Part shown: in pieces, positions 6,199 through 14,799 of the stretch | How the letters are laid out: each line of letters opens with the position of its first letter | How positions within the stretch are numbered: the stretch's first letter is position 1 | From: Spectribacter hydrogenoxidans | Lineage (GTDB): Bacteria; Pseudomonadota; Gammaproteobacteria; Nevskiales; Salinisphaeraceae | DNA length: 30,098 bases | Direction of reading: 5' to 3' | NCBI RefSeq assembly: GCF_031846275.1 | Contig: NZ_JAVRIB010000021.1 | Location: forward strand, 1-30,098 | Translations under genes and position numbers: made by a program | Notes under the pieces: generated by a model | Told to the model about the DNA's origin: nothing | The model's database searches: none | Seen by the model: the letters and a program-made list of their open reading frames with translations, nothing else

Positions 6199-9100
6199 CC
6201 GCCGATACCGCGGAGCGGGCTCGGGCCATCGATCCTGGCCGCAGCCTGATCGTCCAGGCCCCGGCCGGCTCGGGGAAGACGGCGCTACTGATCCAGCGGT
6301 TTCTCGCGCTGCTGGCCACCGTGGATGAGCCCGAGGAGGTGGTCGCGCTGACCTTCACCCGCAAGGCCGCGGGAGAAATTCGCCAGCGCCTGATCGCGGC
6401 TATGGAGGCGGCGGACGGGCCGGAACCGGCGGCCGAGCATGATCGCCGGACCCATGCGCTGGCCCGTGCGGCCGCCCGGCACAGCGATGCCGGGGGCTGG
6501 GATCTGACCGCCTATCCCGGGCGTCTGAGAATTCAGACCCTGGACGCCCTCTGTGCCGGCATTACCCGACAGATGCCGATGCTGTCGGCCTTCGGCGCGC
6601 AGCCGGGTATCGCCGAGGCCCCGGCCGAGCTCTACCACGAGGCAGCCCGCCGGCTTCTGGGTGAGCTCGAACGCGGCCACGAGTGGCGGCACGCGGTGGC
6701 CAGGCTGCTGACCCACATGGGCAACGATCTGGATCGCGTAGAGGGCCTGCTGGCCGGCATGCTCGGCCGCCGCGATCAGTGGCTGCGGCTGGTGGCCGAC
6801 GAGAGCGATCTGCGGCTGACCCGGCCGCAGCTGGAGGCGGGGCTGCGGCGGCAACTCTGCGTCGGGCTCGATCGGGTGATCGACCGGGTGCCCGGCGCCT
6901 GCGTCGCCGAACTGGCGACGCTGGCCCGCTACGCCGCGGCCAATCTGGATGCGAGCGGGCAGGGCGACCATCCGGTGGCGGCATTGCGCGGCCTGCGTGG
7001 CCTGCCCGAGGCCGATCCGGAGGGTTTGCGCCTGTGGCAGGGACTGTGCAGCCTGTTGATAACCAAGCCGCCCGATCCGGGCTGGCGCAAGCGGGTGGAT
7101 CGCAGTATCGGCTTCATTGCGCCCGGCGATTCGGCGGATCCGGATCTGGCGAAGGACATGAAGGCCCGGATGACGGCGCTGATCGAGGAGCTCGCCGCCG
7201 CCCCCGGCCTGATCGAGGCGCTGGCCGCGGTTCCCGCCCTGCCGCCGGCCGGCTACACCGACGCGCAGTGGTCGCTGATCGAGGCATTGCTGACGCTGCT
7301 CAAGCTGGCTGCGGGGCATTTGCAGCTGGTATTCGCGGAACGGGGGGAGGTCGACTTCATCGAGATGACCCTGCGTGCCCAGCGCGCGCTGGGCAGCCCC
7401 GAGGCGCCCACCGATCTGGCGCTGGCGCTGGATCATCGAATCCGGCATCTGCTGGTGGATGAATTCCAGGACACCTCGCTGACCCAGTTCCGGTTACTGG
7501 AACAGCTGGTGGCCGGCTGGGAGGCCGACGACGGACGGACCCTGTTCCTGGTGGGGGACCCGATGCAGTCGATCTACCGTTTCCGGCAGGCGGAAGTCGG
7601 GCTGTTTCTCCAGGCGGCGGCCCAGGGCCTCGGGGGTGTTTCGCTAAGTTTCTGTCGCCTCACCGCCAACTTCCGTTCGCAAGCGGGGGTGATCGACTGG
7701 GTGAATCAAGTGTTTCCGGATCTGATGCCGGCGCCGGAGGAGGAGAATGCCGCAGCCGGGGCGGTGGCCTATGCCCCGGCCGAGGCGCAGCAGCCGGCGC
7801 TGCCGGACGATGCCGTACACCTGCATGTGTTCGATGCCCTGGATCCGGATGCCGAGGCGGGCCGCATGACCGAGATTATTCGTGCTGCCCGGTTGGCCGA
7901 TCCGGCCGTGCGCATTGCCGTGCTGGTCCGCGGTCGCACGCATGTGGCGCGGCTGATGCCGCGGCTGGCGGCGGCCGGTCTGCGCGCCCAGGCGGTGGAG
8001 CTCGATGCGTTGGCCGACCGCCCGGTGGTGCGGGATCTCCAGGCGCTCACCCGAGCGCTGCTGCACCCGGGTGATCGGCTCAGCTGGCTGTCGATCCTGC
8101 GGGCGCCGTGGTGCGGGCTTTCCCTCACCGATCTGCTCACTCTGACGCCGGGTGATGACGACACCAATGTGCCCGCCCGTCTGCTTGATGCCAACGCCCG
8201 CGCACTCCTGCCGAAGCCCAGTCGATCACGTGCCGATCGGGTGGCGGCGGTGCTGGCCGATGCCCTGGCCGAGCGGGGCCGGCGCGGCCTGCGCCGCTGG
8301 GTGGAGGGCACCTGGCTGGCGCTGGGCGGGCCGGCGGCGGCGGACGATCATGCAGCGCTGGACGCGGCCGGGGCCTATTTCGATCTGGTTGATGACCTCG
8401 ACGAGGGCGGGGACATCGCCGATTTCGCCCGGCTGGCCGACCGTGTGGATCGGCTTTTCGCCCCGCCGGACCCGGCGGCCGATCCCAACCTCCAGGTAAT
8501 GACCCTGCACAAGGCCAAGGGGCTGGAGTTCGATCTGGTGCTGGTGCCGGGGCTGGGTCGCCGCACCGGTCAGGATGACCCGGCGTTGCTGGCCTGGACC
8601 GAACTGCCCGGGGATCGTCTGGCCGGTGACGGTCGCAGCGAGCTGCTGCTGGCCCCGATCGCCGGGGTGGATCAGCGCCGTGATCCGATCGCCGATTACC
8701 TGCGGGGTCTGGATCGGGAGAAGGCTCGCCTGGAGGACACACGGCTGCTGTACGTGGCGGCCACCCGCGCCCGCCAGCGGCTGCACCTGCTGGGTCACGT
8801 CAACGGCGAGGCCGGCAGGCCGGCCACCGGCAGTCTGCTCGCCCGACTGTGGCCGGCCCTGGCGGATCAGGTGGCGGCGATCGTGGAACCCGGCACCGCG
8901 GCGTCCAGCCGGGAACGGGTGGTGCCGCCGCCGCGCCGTCTGGTGGCGGACTGGCAGCTGCCGAACCCGCCGGCGGGGCTGGGTGTCGGGGCCGTGCCGG
9001 TGCCGGATCGGGCCGCTGCGGGCGGGATGGTAGCGTTCGACTGGGCCGGTCAGGAAGCCCGCCATGTGGGTACCGTGGTGCATCGCTGGCTGCAGCGGAT

Positions 9101-9614
9101 CGCCCAGACCGGTCTAGCGAACTGGGATCGAACTCGTCTTGATGCGGAGCGCGCGGCCATGGCGGCGGCGCTGGCGGAAACCGGCATCGCCCGCGACCGG
9201 GTGGGCAAGCTCGCCGAGCGGGTGCACGCGACCGTGGCTGCCACGCTGGCCGACGAGCACGGCCGCTGGCTGCTGGCCGATCACGAGCAGGCCCGCTGCG
9301 AGTTCGCGCTGTCGGGGTTCGTCGACGACCGACTGGTGCACGCGGTAATCGACCGCTGTTTTATCGTCGACGGCGTGCGCTGGATCGTCGATTACAAGAC
9401 CGGGGCTCACGAGGGCGGAAACACCGAGGCCTTTCTGGACCGCGAACAGCAGCGCTACCGGGCGCAACTCGAGGACTACGCCCAGCTGTTTGCCGCGCTC
9501 GAGGACCGGCCGATCCGGCTGGGACTGTACTACCCGATGCTGGGTGGCTGGCGGGCGTTCAGCCCGAATCCGAACGCCGGGCCAACGGCGCCAGGAACAA
9601 CCGACCCACGCTGA
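6195..9614 (+). CDS. AddA-like UvrD-family helicase with C-terminal nuclease domain
   Basis: 1139 aa, a superfamily 1 helicase-exonuclease expected to unwind and resect broken DNA ends together with the AddB-like protein encoded just upstream. Motifs in order: Walker A APAGSGKT (22-29), motif Ia LTFTRKAAGEI, motif II LLVDEFQDTS (near 420), motif III LVGDPMQSIYRFRQAE, motif V VMTLHKAKGLEFD, motif VI LLYVAATRARQRL. The last 200 residues form a RecB/PD-(D/E)XK nuclease: GTVVHRWLQ, VHAVIDRCF, IVDYKTG, then YRAQLEDYAQLF. Length is typical of AddA. No recC- or recD-like gene is nearby, so this is an AddAB-type rather than a RecBCD-type system. The last 56 bp overlap the convergent small membrane-protein gene. 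Confidence 0.9.
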   Translation: MTADTAERARAIDPGRSLIVQAPAGSGKTALLIQRFLALLATVDEPEEVVALTFTRKAAGEIRQRLIAAMEAADGPEPAAEHDRRTHALARAAARHSDAGGWDLTAYPGRLRIQTLDALCAGITRQMPMLSAFGAQPGIAEAPAELYHEAARRLLGELERGHEWRHAVARLLTHMGNDLDRVEGLLAGMLGRRDQWLRLVADESDLRLTRPQLEAGLRRQLCVGLDRVIDRVPGACVAELATLARYAAANLDASGQGDHPVAALRGLRGLPEADPEGLRLWQGLCSLLITKPPDPGWRKRVDRSIGFIAPGDSADPDLAKDMKARMTALIEELAAAPGLIEALAAVPALPPAGYTDAQWSLIEALLTLLKLAAGHLQLVFAERGEVDFIEMTLRAQRALGSPEAPTDLALALDHRIRHLLVDEFQDTSLTQFRLLEQLVAGWEADDGRTLFLVGDPMQSIYRFRQAEVGLFLQAAAQGLGGVSLSFCRLTANFRSQAGVIDWVNQVFPDLMPAPEEENAAAGAVAYAPAEAQQPALPDDAVHLHVFDALDPDAEAGRMTEIIRAARLADPAVRIAVLVRGRTHVARLMPRLAAAGLRAQAVELDALADRPVVRDLQALTRALLHPGDRLSWLSILRAPWCGLSLTDLLTLTPGDDDTNVPARLLDANARALLPKPSRSRADRVAAVLADALAERGRRGLRRWVEGTWLALGGPAAADDHAALDAAGAYFDLVDDLDEGGDIADFARLADRVDRLFAPPDPAADPNLQVMTLHKAKGLEFDLVLVPGLGRRTGQDDPALLAWTELPGDRLAGDGRSELLLAPIAGVDQRRDPIADYLRGLDREKARLEDTRLLYVAATRARQRLHLLGHVNGEAGRPATGSLLARLWPALADQVAAIVEPGTAASSRERVVPPPRRLVADWQLPNPPAGLGVGAVPVPDRAAAGGMVAFDWAGQEARHVGTVVHRWLQRIAQTGLANWDRTRLDAERAAMAAALAETGIARDRVGKLAERVHATVAATLADEHGRWLLADHEQARCEFALSGFVDDRLVHAVIDRCFIVDGVRWIVDYKTGAHEGGNTEAFLDREQQRYRAQLEDYAQLFAALEDRPIRLGLYYPMLGGWRAFSPNPNAGPTAPGTTDPR

Positions 9615-9918
9615 AGATCAGCGCGCCTACGCCGGCGATCATGAACGATTGGCCGCGTGCCCGGGGTTCGTTGACCGATTTCAGCACTTCTTCCCGCAGG
9701 GCCGCGCGGCGGGTCTCCTCCCACTGATCGCTGGCCTCGAAGTCCTCGACCTGTGCTCGCATGCGGGCCAGGTCCGCCTGATAGGCGAACTCCACGGCCA
9801 GATCGACGCCGCCCTCGTCCAGCGGTTCGTGACTGACCCAGAGATAGCCGCCGTAACCGATCAGGCCGAAGCCGACGGCGGCGACCAGCCACAAGGCGAT
9901 GGATTGACGGCCTATCAT
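9559..9918 (-). CDS. Small two-helix membrane protein, unknown function
   Basis: 119 aa, family not recognised. Residues about 7-27 (ALWLVAAVGFGLIGYGGYLWV) and about 92-110 (MIAGVGALIFSVGRLFLAP) are hydrophobic and should span the inner membrane. Between them lies a charged, probably helical segment (around QADLARMRAQVEDFEAS and REEVLKSVN) that could form a coiled coil outside or inside the membrane. The protein ends in a basic tail, LARRSDSG. Coding sense is supported by the two clean membrane helices and their charged flanks. Its 3' end overlaps the convergent addA-like gene by 56 bp. It is divergent from cfa. Confidence 0.65.
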   Translation of the reverse strand: MIGRQSIALWLVAAVGFGLIGYGGYLWVSHEPLDEGGVDLAVEFAYQADLARMRAQVEDFEASDQWEETRRAALREEVLKSVNEPRARGQSFMIAGVGALIFSVGRLFLAPLARRSDSG

Positions 9919-10041
9919 GATGGTGTGTCTCCCGGTGAGTATGGCTTCATTCTACGCAAAGCCTGTCGGTGGCGGCCGCTGGAAACCCATGGTATTTTTC
10001 AAATCCGGGATACATATCAGAATTGGCACGGAAACGACGTC

Positions 10042-11262
10042 ATGCGTCTGGACTGGTTGCAACGTCTGATTCAGCGGGGCTGCCTGCGCATTCATCTGCA
10101 GCAGTCGGGGCAGACCATCTGCCTGGGTGAAGGCCAGCCTGAGGCCGCCATCACCATGCGTAATCACCGGGTTTTGACCCGGGTTCTGCGAAATCCCGAT
10201 TTCGCTCTCGGTGACGCCTATGTCGATGGCGACTGGTGGCCGCAGGGGCATGGCCTGTTGCCGCTTTTCCAGCTGTACTTCCTCAATGCGCCGGCCGGTT
10301 CCGGCGGTAGCGAGGGGCCGGGCGCGCGCCTGCTACGGCGTCTGCATCGGCTGATGGTCGAACGCAACGGACGGCGCCGGGCGCGGCGCAACGTGCAGGC
10401 GCACTATGATCTGGATGCCGATCTGTTCCGGCGTTTCCTGGACCCTGAACTGCATTATTCCTGCGCCTACTTCCCGCGTCCCGGCATGACGCTGGAAGCG
10501 GCCCAACAGGCCAAGTGCGAGCACATTGCCCGCAAGCTGTGTCTGCGGCCGGGCGACCGGGTGCTGGACATTGGCAGCGGCTGGGGTGGCCTGGGCCGTT
10601 ATCTGGCCGAGACCCGCAACGTGCACGTCGACGGCCTGACCCTGTCGGATGATCAGTACCGGGAGTCCTGCCGGCGGGCGACCGAGCGGGGTCTGGATCA
10701 TCGCCTGCGGTTCTTCCTACGCGATTATCGCGAGCACCGGGGTTGTTACGACGCTATCGTCAGCGTGGGCATGTTCGAGCACGTCGGTCGGCCTCAGTAC
10801 CCAGTGTTCTTCGGCACGGTTGCCGATCTGCTCGCCGACGGTGGTCGGGTACTCCTGCACAGCATCGGCCGGTCCGGCCCGCCGGCGGACAGCGACAGCT
10901 GGATTTCACGGCATGTGTTTCCGGGCGGTTATATCCCGGCGCTGTCCGAAGTCGCCGGTCCCCTGGAGCGCAGCGGGCTGGTGCTGTCCGACCTGGAAGT
11001 CTGGAGGCGCCACTATGCGTTGACACTGCGCGCCTGGCACCAACGCTTCCAGGCGGTTCGCGGCGAGTTCCGCGACCGGTTGGGCGAACGCTTCTGCCGC
11101 ACCTGGGAGTTCTACCTGCAGGCCTGCGAGGCTCTGTTCACCTGGGGTGACCTGGTGGTGTTCCAGTGTCAGATGGCGGATGCCAACGATAGCGTGCCGC
11201 TGGCCCGCGACTACCTCTACCAGTCCGAGTTGCCGGAATCGCGGTTTTCGGCCAGCGCGTAG
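10042..11262 (+). CDS. cfa: Cyclopropane-fatty-acyl-phospholipid synthase
   Basis: 406 aa. A SAM-dependent methyltransferase that converts cis double bonds of membrane phospholipid acyl chains into cyclopropane rings, acting at the inner face of the membrane, typically in stationary phase or under acid stress. The N-terminal lipid-binding domain includes FALGDAYVDGDWW. It is followed by the signature HYDLDADLF and LHYSCAYF, the SAM motif VLDIGSGWGG (174-183), MFEHVG, and RHVFPGGYIP. The start at 10042 (MRLDWLQRLIQ) is chosen over a much earlier in-frame start that would run through the addA-like gene. The ribosome site is weak. It appears to be a single-gene unit. Confidence 0.92.
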   Translation: MRLDWLQRLIQRGCLRIHLQQSGQTICLGEGQPEAAITMRNHRVLTRVLRNPDFALGDAYVDGDWWPQGHGLLPLFQLYFLNAPAGSGGSEGPGARLLRRLHRLMVERNGRRRARRNVQAHYDLDADLFRRFLDPELHYSCAYFPRPGMTLEAAQQAKCEHIARKLCLRPGDRVLDIGSGWGGLGRYLAETRNVHVDGLTLSDDQYRESCRRATERGLDHRLRFFLRDYREHRGCYDAIVSVGMFEHVGRPQYPVFFGTVADLLADGGRVLLHSIGRSGPPADSDSWISRHVFPGGYIPALSEVAGPLERSGLVLSDLEVWRRHYALTLRAWHQRFQAVRGEFRDRLGERFCRTWEFYLQACEALFTWGDLVVFQCQMADANDSVPLARDYLYQSELPESRFSASA

Positions 11263-11275
11263 ATTCCGCTTTCAA

Positions 11276-11289
11276 GGACGTGCGCGTCC
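11276..11289. terminator. Small GC hairpin between convergent cfa and gspN
   Basis: GGACG-TGCG-CGTCC, a perfect 5-bp stem with a 4-nt loop, lies 13 nt after the cfa stop in the 92-bp convergent gap. No long T-run follows on either strand, so any terminator role is tentative. The gap is also bounded by GCTTTCA (11268-11274) and TGAAAGC (11348-11354), a long-range inverted pair. Confidence 0.3.
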
Positions 11290-11354
11290 GTTAGTGGCAG
11301 GGGTGGTCCGGCGAGGGAAATCCGCCCATCCACACCGGCAGGCAGTCTGAAAGC

Positions 11355-12107
11355 TTACAGCTGGCCGCGCTCCACGATCGGATACCAGCCCTGATTGTCC
11401 GGTCGGCCGAGCTGGTCGATCAGCTTTTTCAGTCGATCGTCGGCACCGGCCCGGGCGCGCAGCCGTAGATCGAGGCGGTAGATGCCGTTGGCGGCCAGGC
11501 TGGCCTGGCCCTCGACATCCACCGGGCCATCCGCTTCCTCGATGGTCAGCTGCAGGTCGCCCGCTTCGCCCGAGACCACGCCGACGAAGTTGCCGATCGG
11601 TGCCGGTGGTTTGAGCAGATCCCATTGCAGGCCGCGCGCCTGGACGCGCCCGGTCAGCGTCTGCACCTGACCGGCGCTGTCGAGTTCGGCGTTGTCGATC
11701 GCCAGGATCAGGCTGCCGCTGAGCGGCACGAAGGTATAGCCTGCCCGGCGGGCCAGCCAGGCCAGCGAGGCCTGGCCGTTGACCGGCCCGGCGCTCAGAT
11801 TGCCGCTCAGGCCGCGTCGCAGTGAGGCCTCGATACGGCCGACATCGGTGGCGGTGGACAATTGTACCGCTACCTGGCCGATCAGCAGCCGCAGGGGGCG
11901 GAGCTGCCAGGAGACATCTTCCAGCGCGATATCTTCGTAGAGTACGTGCCCCGCACGGCCCGACAGCGCGGTGCCTTCGGTGCCCGCCAGGGTCAGGTTG
12001 GGCACCGCCGACTGCACCCAGCCCGACGCCACCGTGGCGGGGAGCCGCCAGACCAGGCCGACCACCAGGGCAAGCACCCCGGCCAGGATAACCAGTTTCC
12101 AGTTCAT
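11355..12107 (-). CDS. gspN: Type II secretion system protein N
   Basis: 250 aa, the last gene of the gspC-N operon. An N-terminal membrane anchor (residues about 4-22, LVILAGVLALVVGLVWRLP) is followed by a periplasmic region with family features such as YEDIALEDVSWQLRP, a repeated beta pattern, and a C-terminal RPDNQGWYPIVERGQL ending. GspN is an accessory inner-membrane component present in only some type II systems; its exact role is unsettled. The start overlaps the gspM stop (ATGA at 12107-12104). Confidence 0.85.
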   Translation of the reverse strand: MNWKLVILAGVLALVVGLVWRLPATVASGWVQSAVPNLTLAGTEGTALSGRAGHVLYEDIALEDVSWQLRPLRLLIGQVAVQLSTATDVGRIEASLRRGLSGNLSAGPVNGQASLAWLARRAGYTFVPLSGSLILAIDNAELDSAGQVQTLTGRVQARGLQWDLLKPPAPIGNFVGVVSGEAGDLQLTIEEADGPVDVEGQASLAANGIYRLDLRLRARAGADDRLKKLIDQLGRPDNQGWYPIVERGQL

Positions 12108-12595
12108 TCGGTTGATCGTTGCAGGGTCATGCGCGCTTCGATGCCATCACTGTCGTCGCTGCGGCTCACGGTAAGCGCTTCCACGGTCACGCCATAGCGC
12201 TGCTGCAGTTCGCGCAGCCACTGGAGCAGGGTATTGAAGTCCGCGTTGTTCACGGTGACGGCGGCTTGGTCGTCGCCTTCCGGCTGGATCCGCTGAATAC
12301 TGTTACCCAGGTCACGCTCGCGGCTGGTCTGATCGATGACCGACAGCAGTGAATCGTCACGGCCCTGGATGGACTGACGGCTTGCCTGTTGGCGCAGACG
12401 CTGGGCTTCATCCTTGAGGCCGGCCACCCAGCCGGCCAGCTCGCGGTCCCGTTCGATTTCGGTTTCGAGGTCTGCCGAGCCCTGATACAGGGGCTCCCAG
12501 ACGGCCAGAAAGAACACCGCTCCCAGCACCACCAGTCCGGCACCCAGTACCAGTAGGCGTTCGCGCGGGGCGAGGCTGTTCAGCCACTGCTTCAT
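12104..12595 (-). CDS. gspM: Type II secretion system protein M
   Basis: 163 aa. Bitopic inner-membrane protein of the assembly platform, partner of GspL. It opens MKQWLNSLAPRERLLVLG, with a membrane helix at about residues 13-33, then a coiled-coil-like segment and a ferredoxin-like periplasmic domain near residues 85-160 containing NTLLQWLRELQQRYGV. Length is typical. Both ends overlap neighbours by ATGA (gspL upstream, gspN downstream), indicating tight translational coupling. Confidence 0.9.
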   Translation of the reverse strand: MKQWLNSLAPRERLLVLGAGLVVLGAVFFLAVWEPLYQGSADLETEIERDRELAGWVAGLKDEAQRLRQQASRQSIQGRDDSLLSVIDQTSRERDLGNSIQRIQPEGDDQAAVTVNNADFNTLLQWLRELQQRYGVTVEALTVSRSDDSDGIEARMTLQRSTE

Positions 12596-13782
12596 GATGC
12601 GGCCGGGCTGATTCTTGCCCGGATCTGGACGCCGTCGTTACCGGCATCGGCACTTTCGATTTCCAGCCGTGCCACGCGGTTGTCGGCGAAACCGCTGCGC
12701 AATACTTCCACGCTTTGCACGCTGTCGCCGCGCAGGTTCACGAACAGTTCGCCGTTACGGAACTGGAAGGATTCGATCGACAGCGCCGAAGCCGGGCCCA
12801 CTGCATCGGCGGTGGCCTGCAGTAACGGGAACAGACCCGCCGTGCCCTGACGGGCGCGCAACTGGCGGATTTCGTTCTCGGCCTGCAGGCGAAGATTGTT
12901 GACGTTGTTCACGTCCGGAAATGCAGCCCGGAACTGTTCCTCGGCAAAGGCCCGCATCTGGGCCTGCTCGCGTGCAAGTTCGCGGTATTCCAGTGCCTGC
13001 CCGCCCAGCAGCAGAACAACCCAGAGGCTCAGCATGATCAGCCCCGGCCGCAGCGGCTGCAGCCATTCGTCGCTGGCCGAGCGCGGGGCGTAGATGTCCT
13101 GCAGCAGGTTGATAGGCGGCCGGATGGAGGCCGCGTGCAGCAGACTTGCGGCATTGGTCGCGGGGACGGCGGTTGTGGCGCCCTCCACGGTGAACCCGCG
13201 GTCGCGCAGCCGTGTGATCACCTGTTCGGCCGCTTCGCTGCCGTCGGTAGCGACATGCAGGGGGATGTCTTCATCGCCGCGCCGCAGCAGGGCCGGCGCC
13301 AGCGAGAGTTCACAGGAAAACCCCCGGAACGGACCGATCCGGACCAGCGCGCGGTCGCCGCCCAGGTAAAGGGCGGCCTCGCCCTCATGCGGTAGAGATA
13401 GGCACAGATAGTCGGGCACGATGGCCACCACCTGCGGGGCCCGCTCGCCGATCGCGGCCAGCCAGGCTTCCATGCAGTCGTGGGCGGCAATGGCCGCCGG
13501 GAATTCGCCCCCCGGGGTGCGCGGGCCGATCGCGATGTGCAGCTCGTCGATCGGCTGCGCCAGCCGATCCTCCAGCGCGAAGCGCACCGCCTGCCGGCGG
13601 CGGGTGGCCTGGCGGACCGGCGGGATATCCACGGACGAAAGCAGCACGTCCTCGCCGGGCACGACCAGGGTCAGGCTCGCGTCCGTCGGCAGATCGGCGG
13701 GCTCGGCAGGCACCAGTCCGTCGCCCTGCGCCGCGTACAGCTGACCGTGCGCGTCAACGAGAATGGCCTGGGATTCACTCAC
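12592..13782 (-). CDS. gspL: Type II secretion system protein L
   Basis: 396 aa, GTG start. Cytoplasmic actin-like domain (about 1-240) that recruits the GspE ATPase, with family blocks such as LPTDASLTLVVPGEDV and RQAVRFALEDRLAQPIDELH. A single membrane helix follows at about 247-263 (LIMLSLWVVLLLGGQAL), then a periplasmic coiled coil and ferredoxin-like domain that pairs with GspM. Unlike most genes of the operon, it is separated from the upstream gspK by 87 bp that contain a nested hairpin ending about 10 nt before the start, so initiation may be independently controlled. The ribosome site is poor. Confidence 0.92.
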   Translation of the reverse strand: MSESQAILVDAHGQLYAAQGDGLVPAEPADLPTDASLTLVVPGEDVLLSSVDIPPVRQATRRRQAVRFALEDRLAQPIDELHIAIGPRTPGGEFPAAIAAHDCMEAWLAAIGERAPQVVAIVPDYLCLSLPHEGEAALYLGGDRALVRIGPFRGFSCELSLAPALLRRGDEDIPLHVATDGSEAAEQVITRLRDRGFTVEGATTAVPATNAASLLHAASIRPPINLLQDIYAPRSASDEWLQPLRPGLIMLSLWVVLLLGGQALEYRELAREQAQMRAFAEEQFRAAFPDVNNVNNLRLQAENEIRQLRARQGTAGLFPLLQATADAVGPASALSIESFQFRNGELFVNLRGDSVQSVEVLRSGFADNRVARLEIESADAGNDGVQIRARISPAAS

Positions 13783-13792
13783 GGGCGCGATT

Positions 13793-13824
13793 CTACCGGA
13801 AACCGATCGTTCGGCGGCCGGTAG
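13793..13824 (-). promoter_or_regulatory. Nested stem-loop in the gspK-gspL gap
   Basis: CTACCGG (13793-13799) pairs with CCGGTAG (13818-13824); inside, CCGA (13803-13806) pairs with TCGG (13811-13814) across a TCGT loop, with a 3x3 internal loop between the stems. In mRNA sense it ends about 10 nt before the gspL GTG and covers where a ribosome site would be. No U-run follows, so a translational switch, mRNA processing site or partial attenuator is likelier than a terminator. Confidence 0.5.
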
Positions 13825-13869
13825 GGTCCCGGCAGATGGCGTCCTGAAGCTGCTTGCATGGGTTCGTTA

Positions 13870-14799
13870 TTACAGGGCATTGCGCTGATGCCGGATGACC
13901 CGGGTGCCGCCGCGGTCGCCGCGCTGCAACACGCTGGCGAAAGAGACGCTGACCCGGTCCACCGATACCCGGCCGCTGGCCATGAAGTAGCTGCTGGCCA
14001 CGCTGAGATTCTCGGCATTGATCTCGCGCCCGGCCAGGGTTTCGGTCTGCAGGAATGCTTCCACGCTTTCCCACGCGGCTTCCTCGCGCTGTTCCACCAG
14101 ATCGGTGGCCATGGCCAAGTCGATGCCCTCGGCGATGGAGGCCAGCACCGGGGCGGGGGCGGTATTCACGTTGATGGCCGTGGCGGTGGGCAGGGCGGTG
14201 ATGTAGGACGCCAGGCGCTGGAACAGTTCGGCGTTCATCCCGCGCACGCTGCGCAGTTCGGACACGTCGGTCATCGGCCGGTTGGCGGTCCGGTAGGCCG
14301 GCGACAGGCCGAGATAGTAGTCGTCCTCGGCTCCGTCGGGCAGGGTCGGCTGGATATCGGCGTCGATCCAGTCGCGGGTGCTCTGGGCCACGGCGCGGGC
14401 GGTGACGGCATCGGTCTCGCTCACCAGCTGGACCAGGCGGATGAATTGGTCCAGCGCCTGCTGGGCCTGTCCGCCGGCCAGATTGTTGATATTGAACCGG
14501 CCCTGCAGGTCGATGACCCGGCCGGAAATGGCGCCGCCCTCGATTGGCAGATAGTCCACCGGCTGGGCCCAGGGCTCTTCCAGGCTGTCGGTCTGGTTGT
14601 TCTCGCGGTCGCGGCGCAGGATTTCACCCACCCAGCTCTCCACCCCGACCGCGTACCACAGTGCCTGCTGATCCAGCCACAGGTTGCCGCCCCGGTGCAT
14701 GGCGATGTTCATGCGGGTGAGCATGCCGGCGCCGAGCATCGCTACCAGGGCCACCACCATCAAGGCGGTGAGCAGGGCCACGCCGCGCTGCCGGTTCAC
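13870..14799 (-). CDS. gspK: Type II secretion system minor pseudopilin K
   Basis: 309 aa. The minor pseudopilin that caps the tip of the pseudopilus with GspI and GspJ. The start is a GTG at 14799: it yields MNRQRG followed by VALLTALMVVALVAML, a proper class III prepilin signal cleaved after Gly. As usual for GspK, the Glu at +5 present in other pseudopilins is missing. The large globular domain includes LQGRFNINNLAG and the calcium-site region typical of the family, with NVNTAPAPVLASI near the end. A longer in-frame reading to 14979 lacks pilin features and overlaps gspJ. The GTG overlaps the gspJ stop (GTGA). Confidence 0.92.
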   Translation of the reverse strand: MNRQRGVALLTALMVVALVAMLGAGMLTRMNIAMHRGGNLWLDQQALWYAVGVESWVGEILRRDRENNQTDSLEEPWAQPVDYLPIEGGAISGRVIDLQGRFNINNLAGGQAQQALDQFIRLVQLVSETDAVTARAVAQSTRDWIDADIQPTLPDGAEDDYYLGLSPAYRTANRPMTDVSELRSVRGMNAELFQRLASYITALPTATAINVNTAPAPVLASIAEGIDLAMATDLVEQREEAAWESVEAFLQTETLAGREINAENLSVASSYFMASGRVSVDRVSVSFASVLQRGDRGGTRVIRHQRNAL

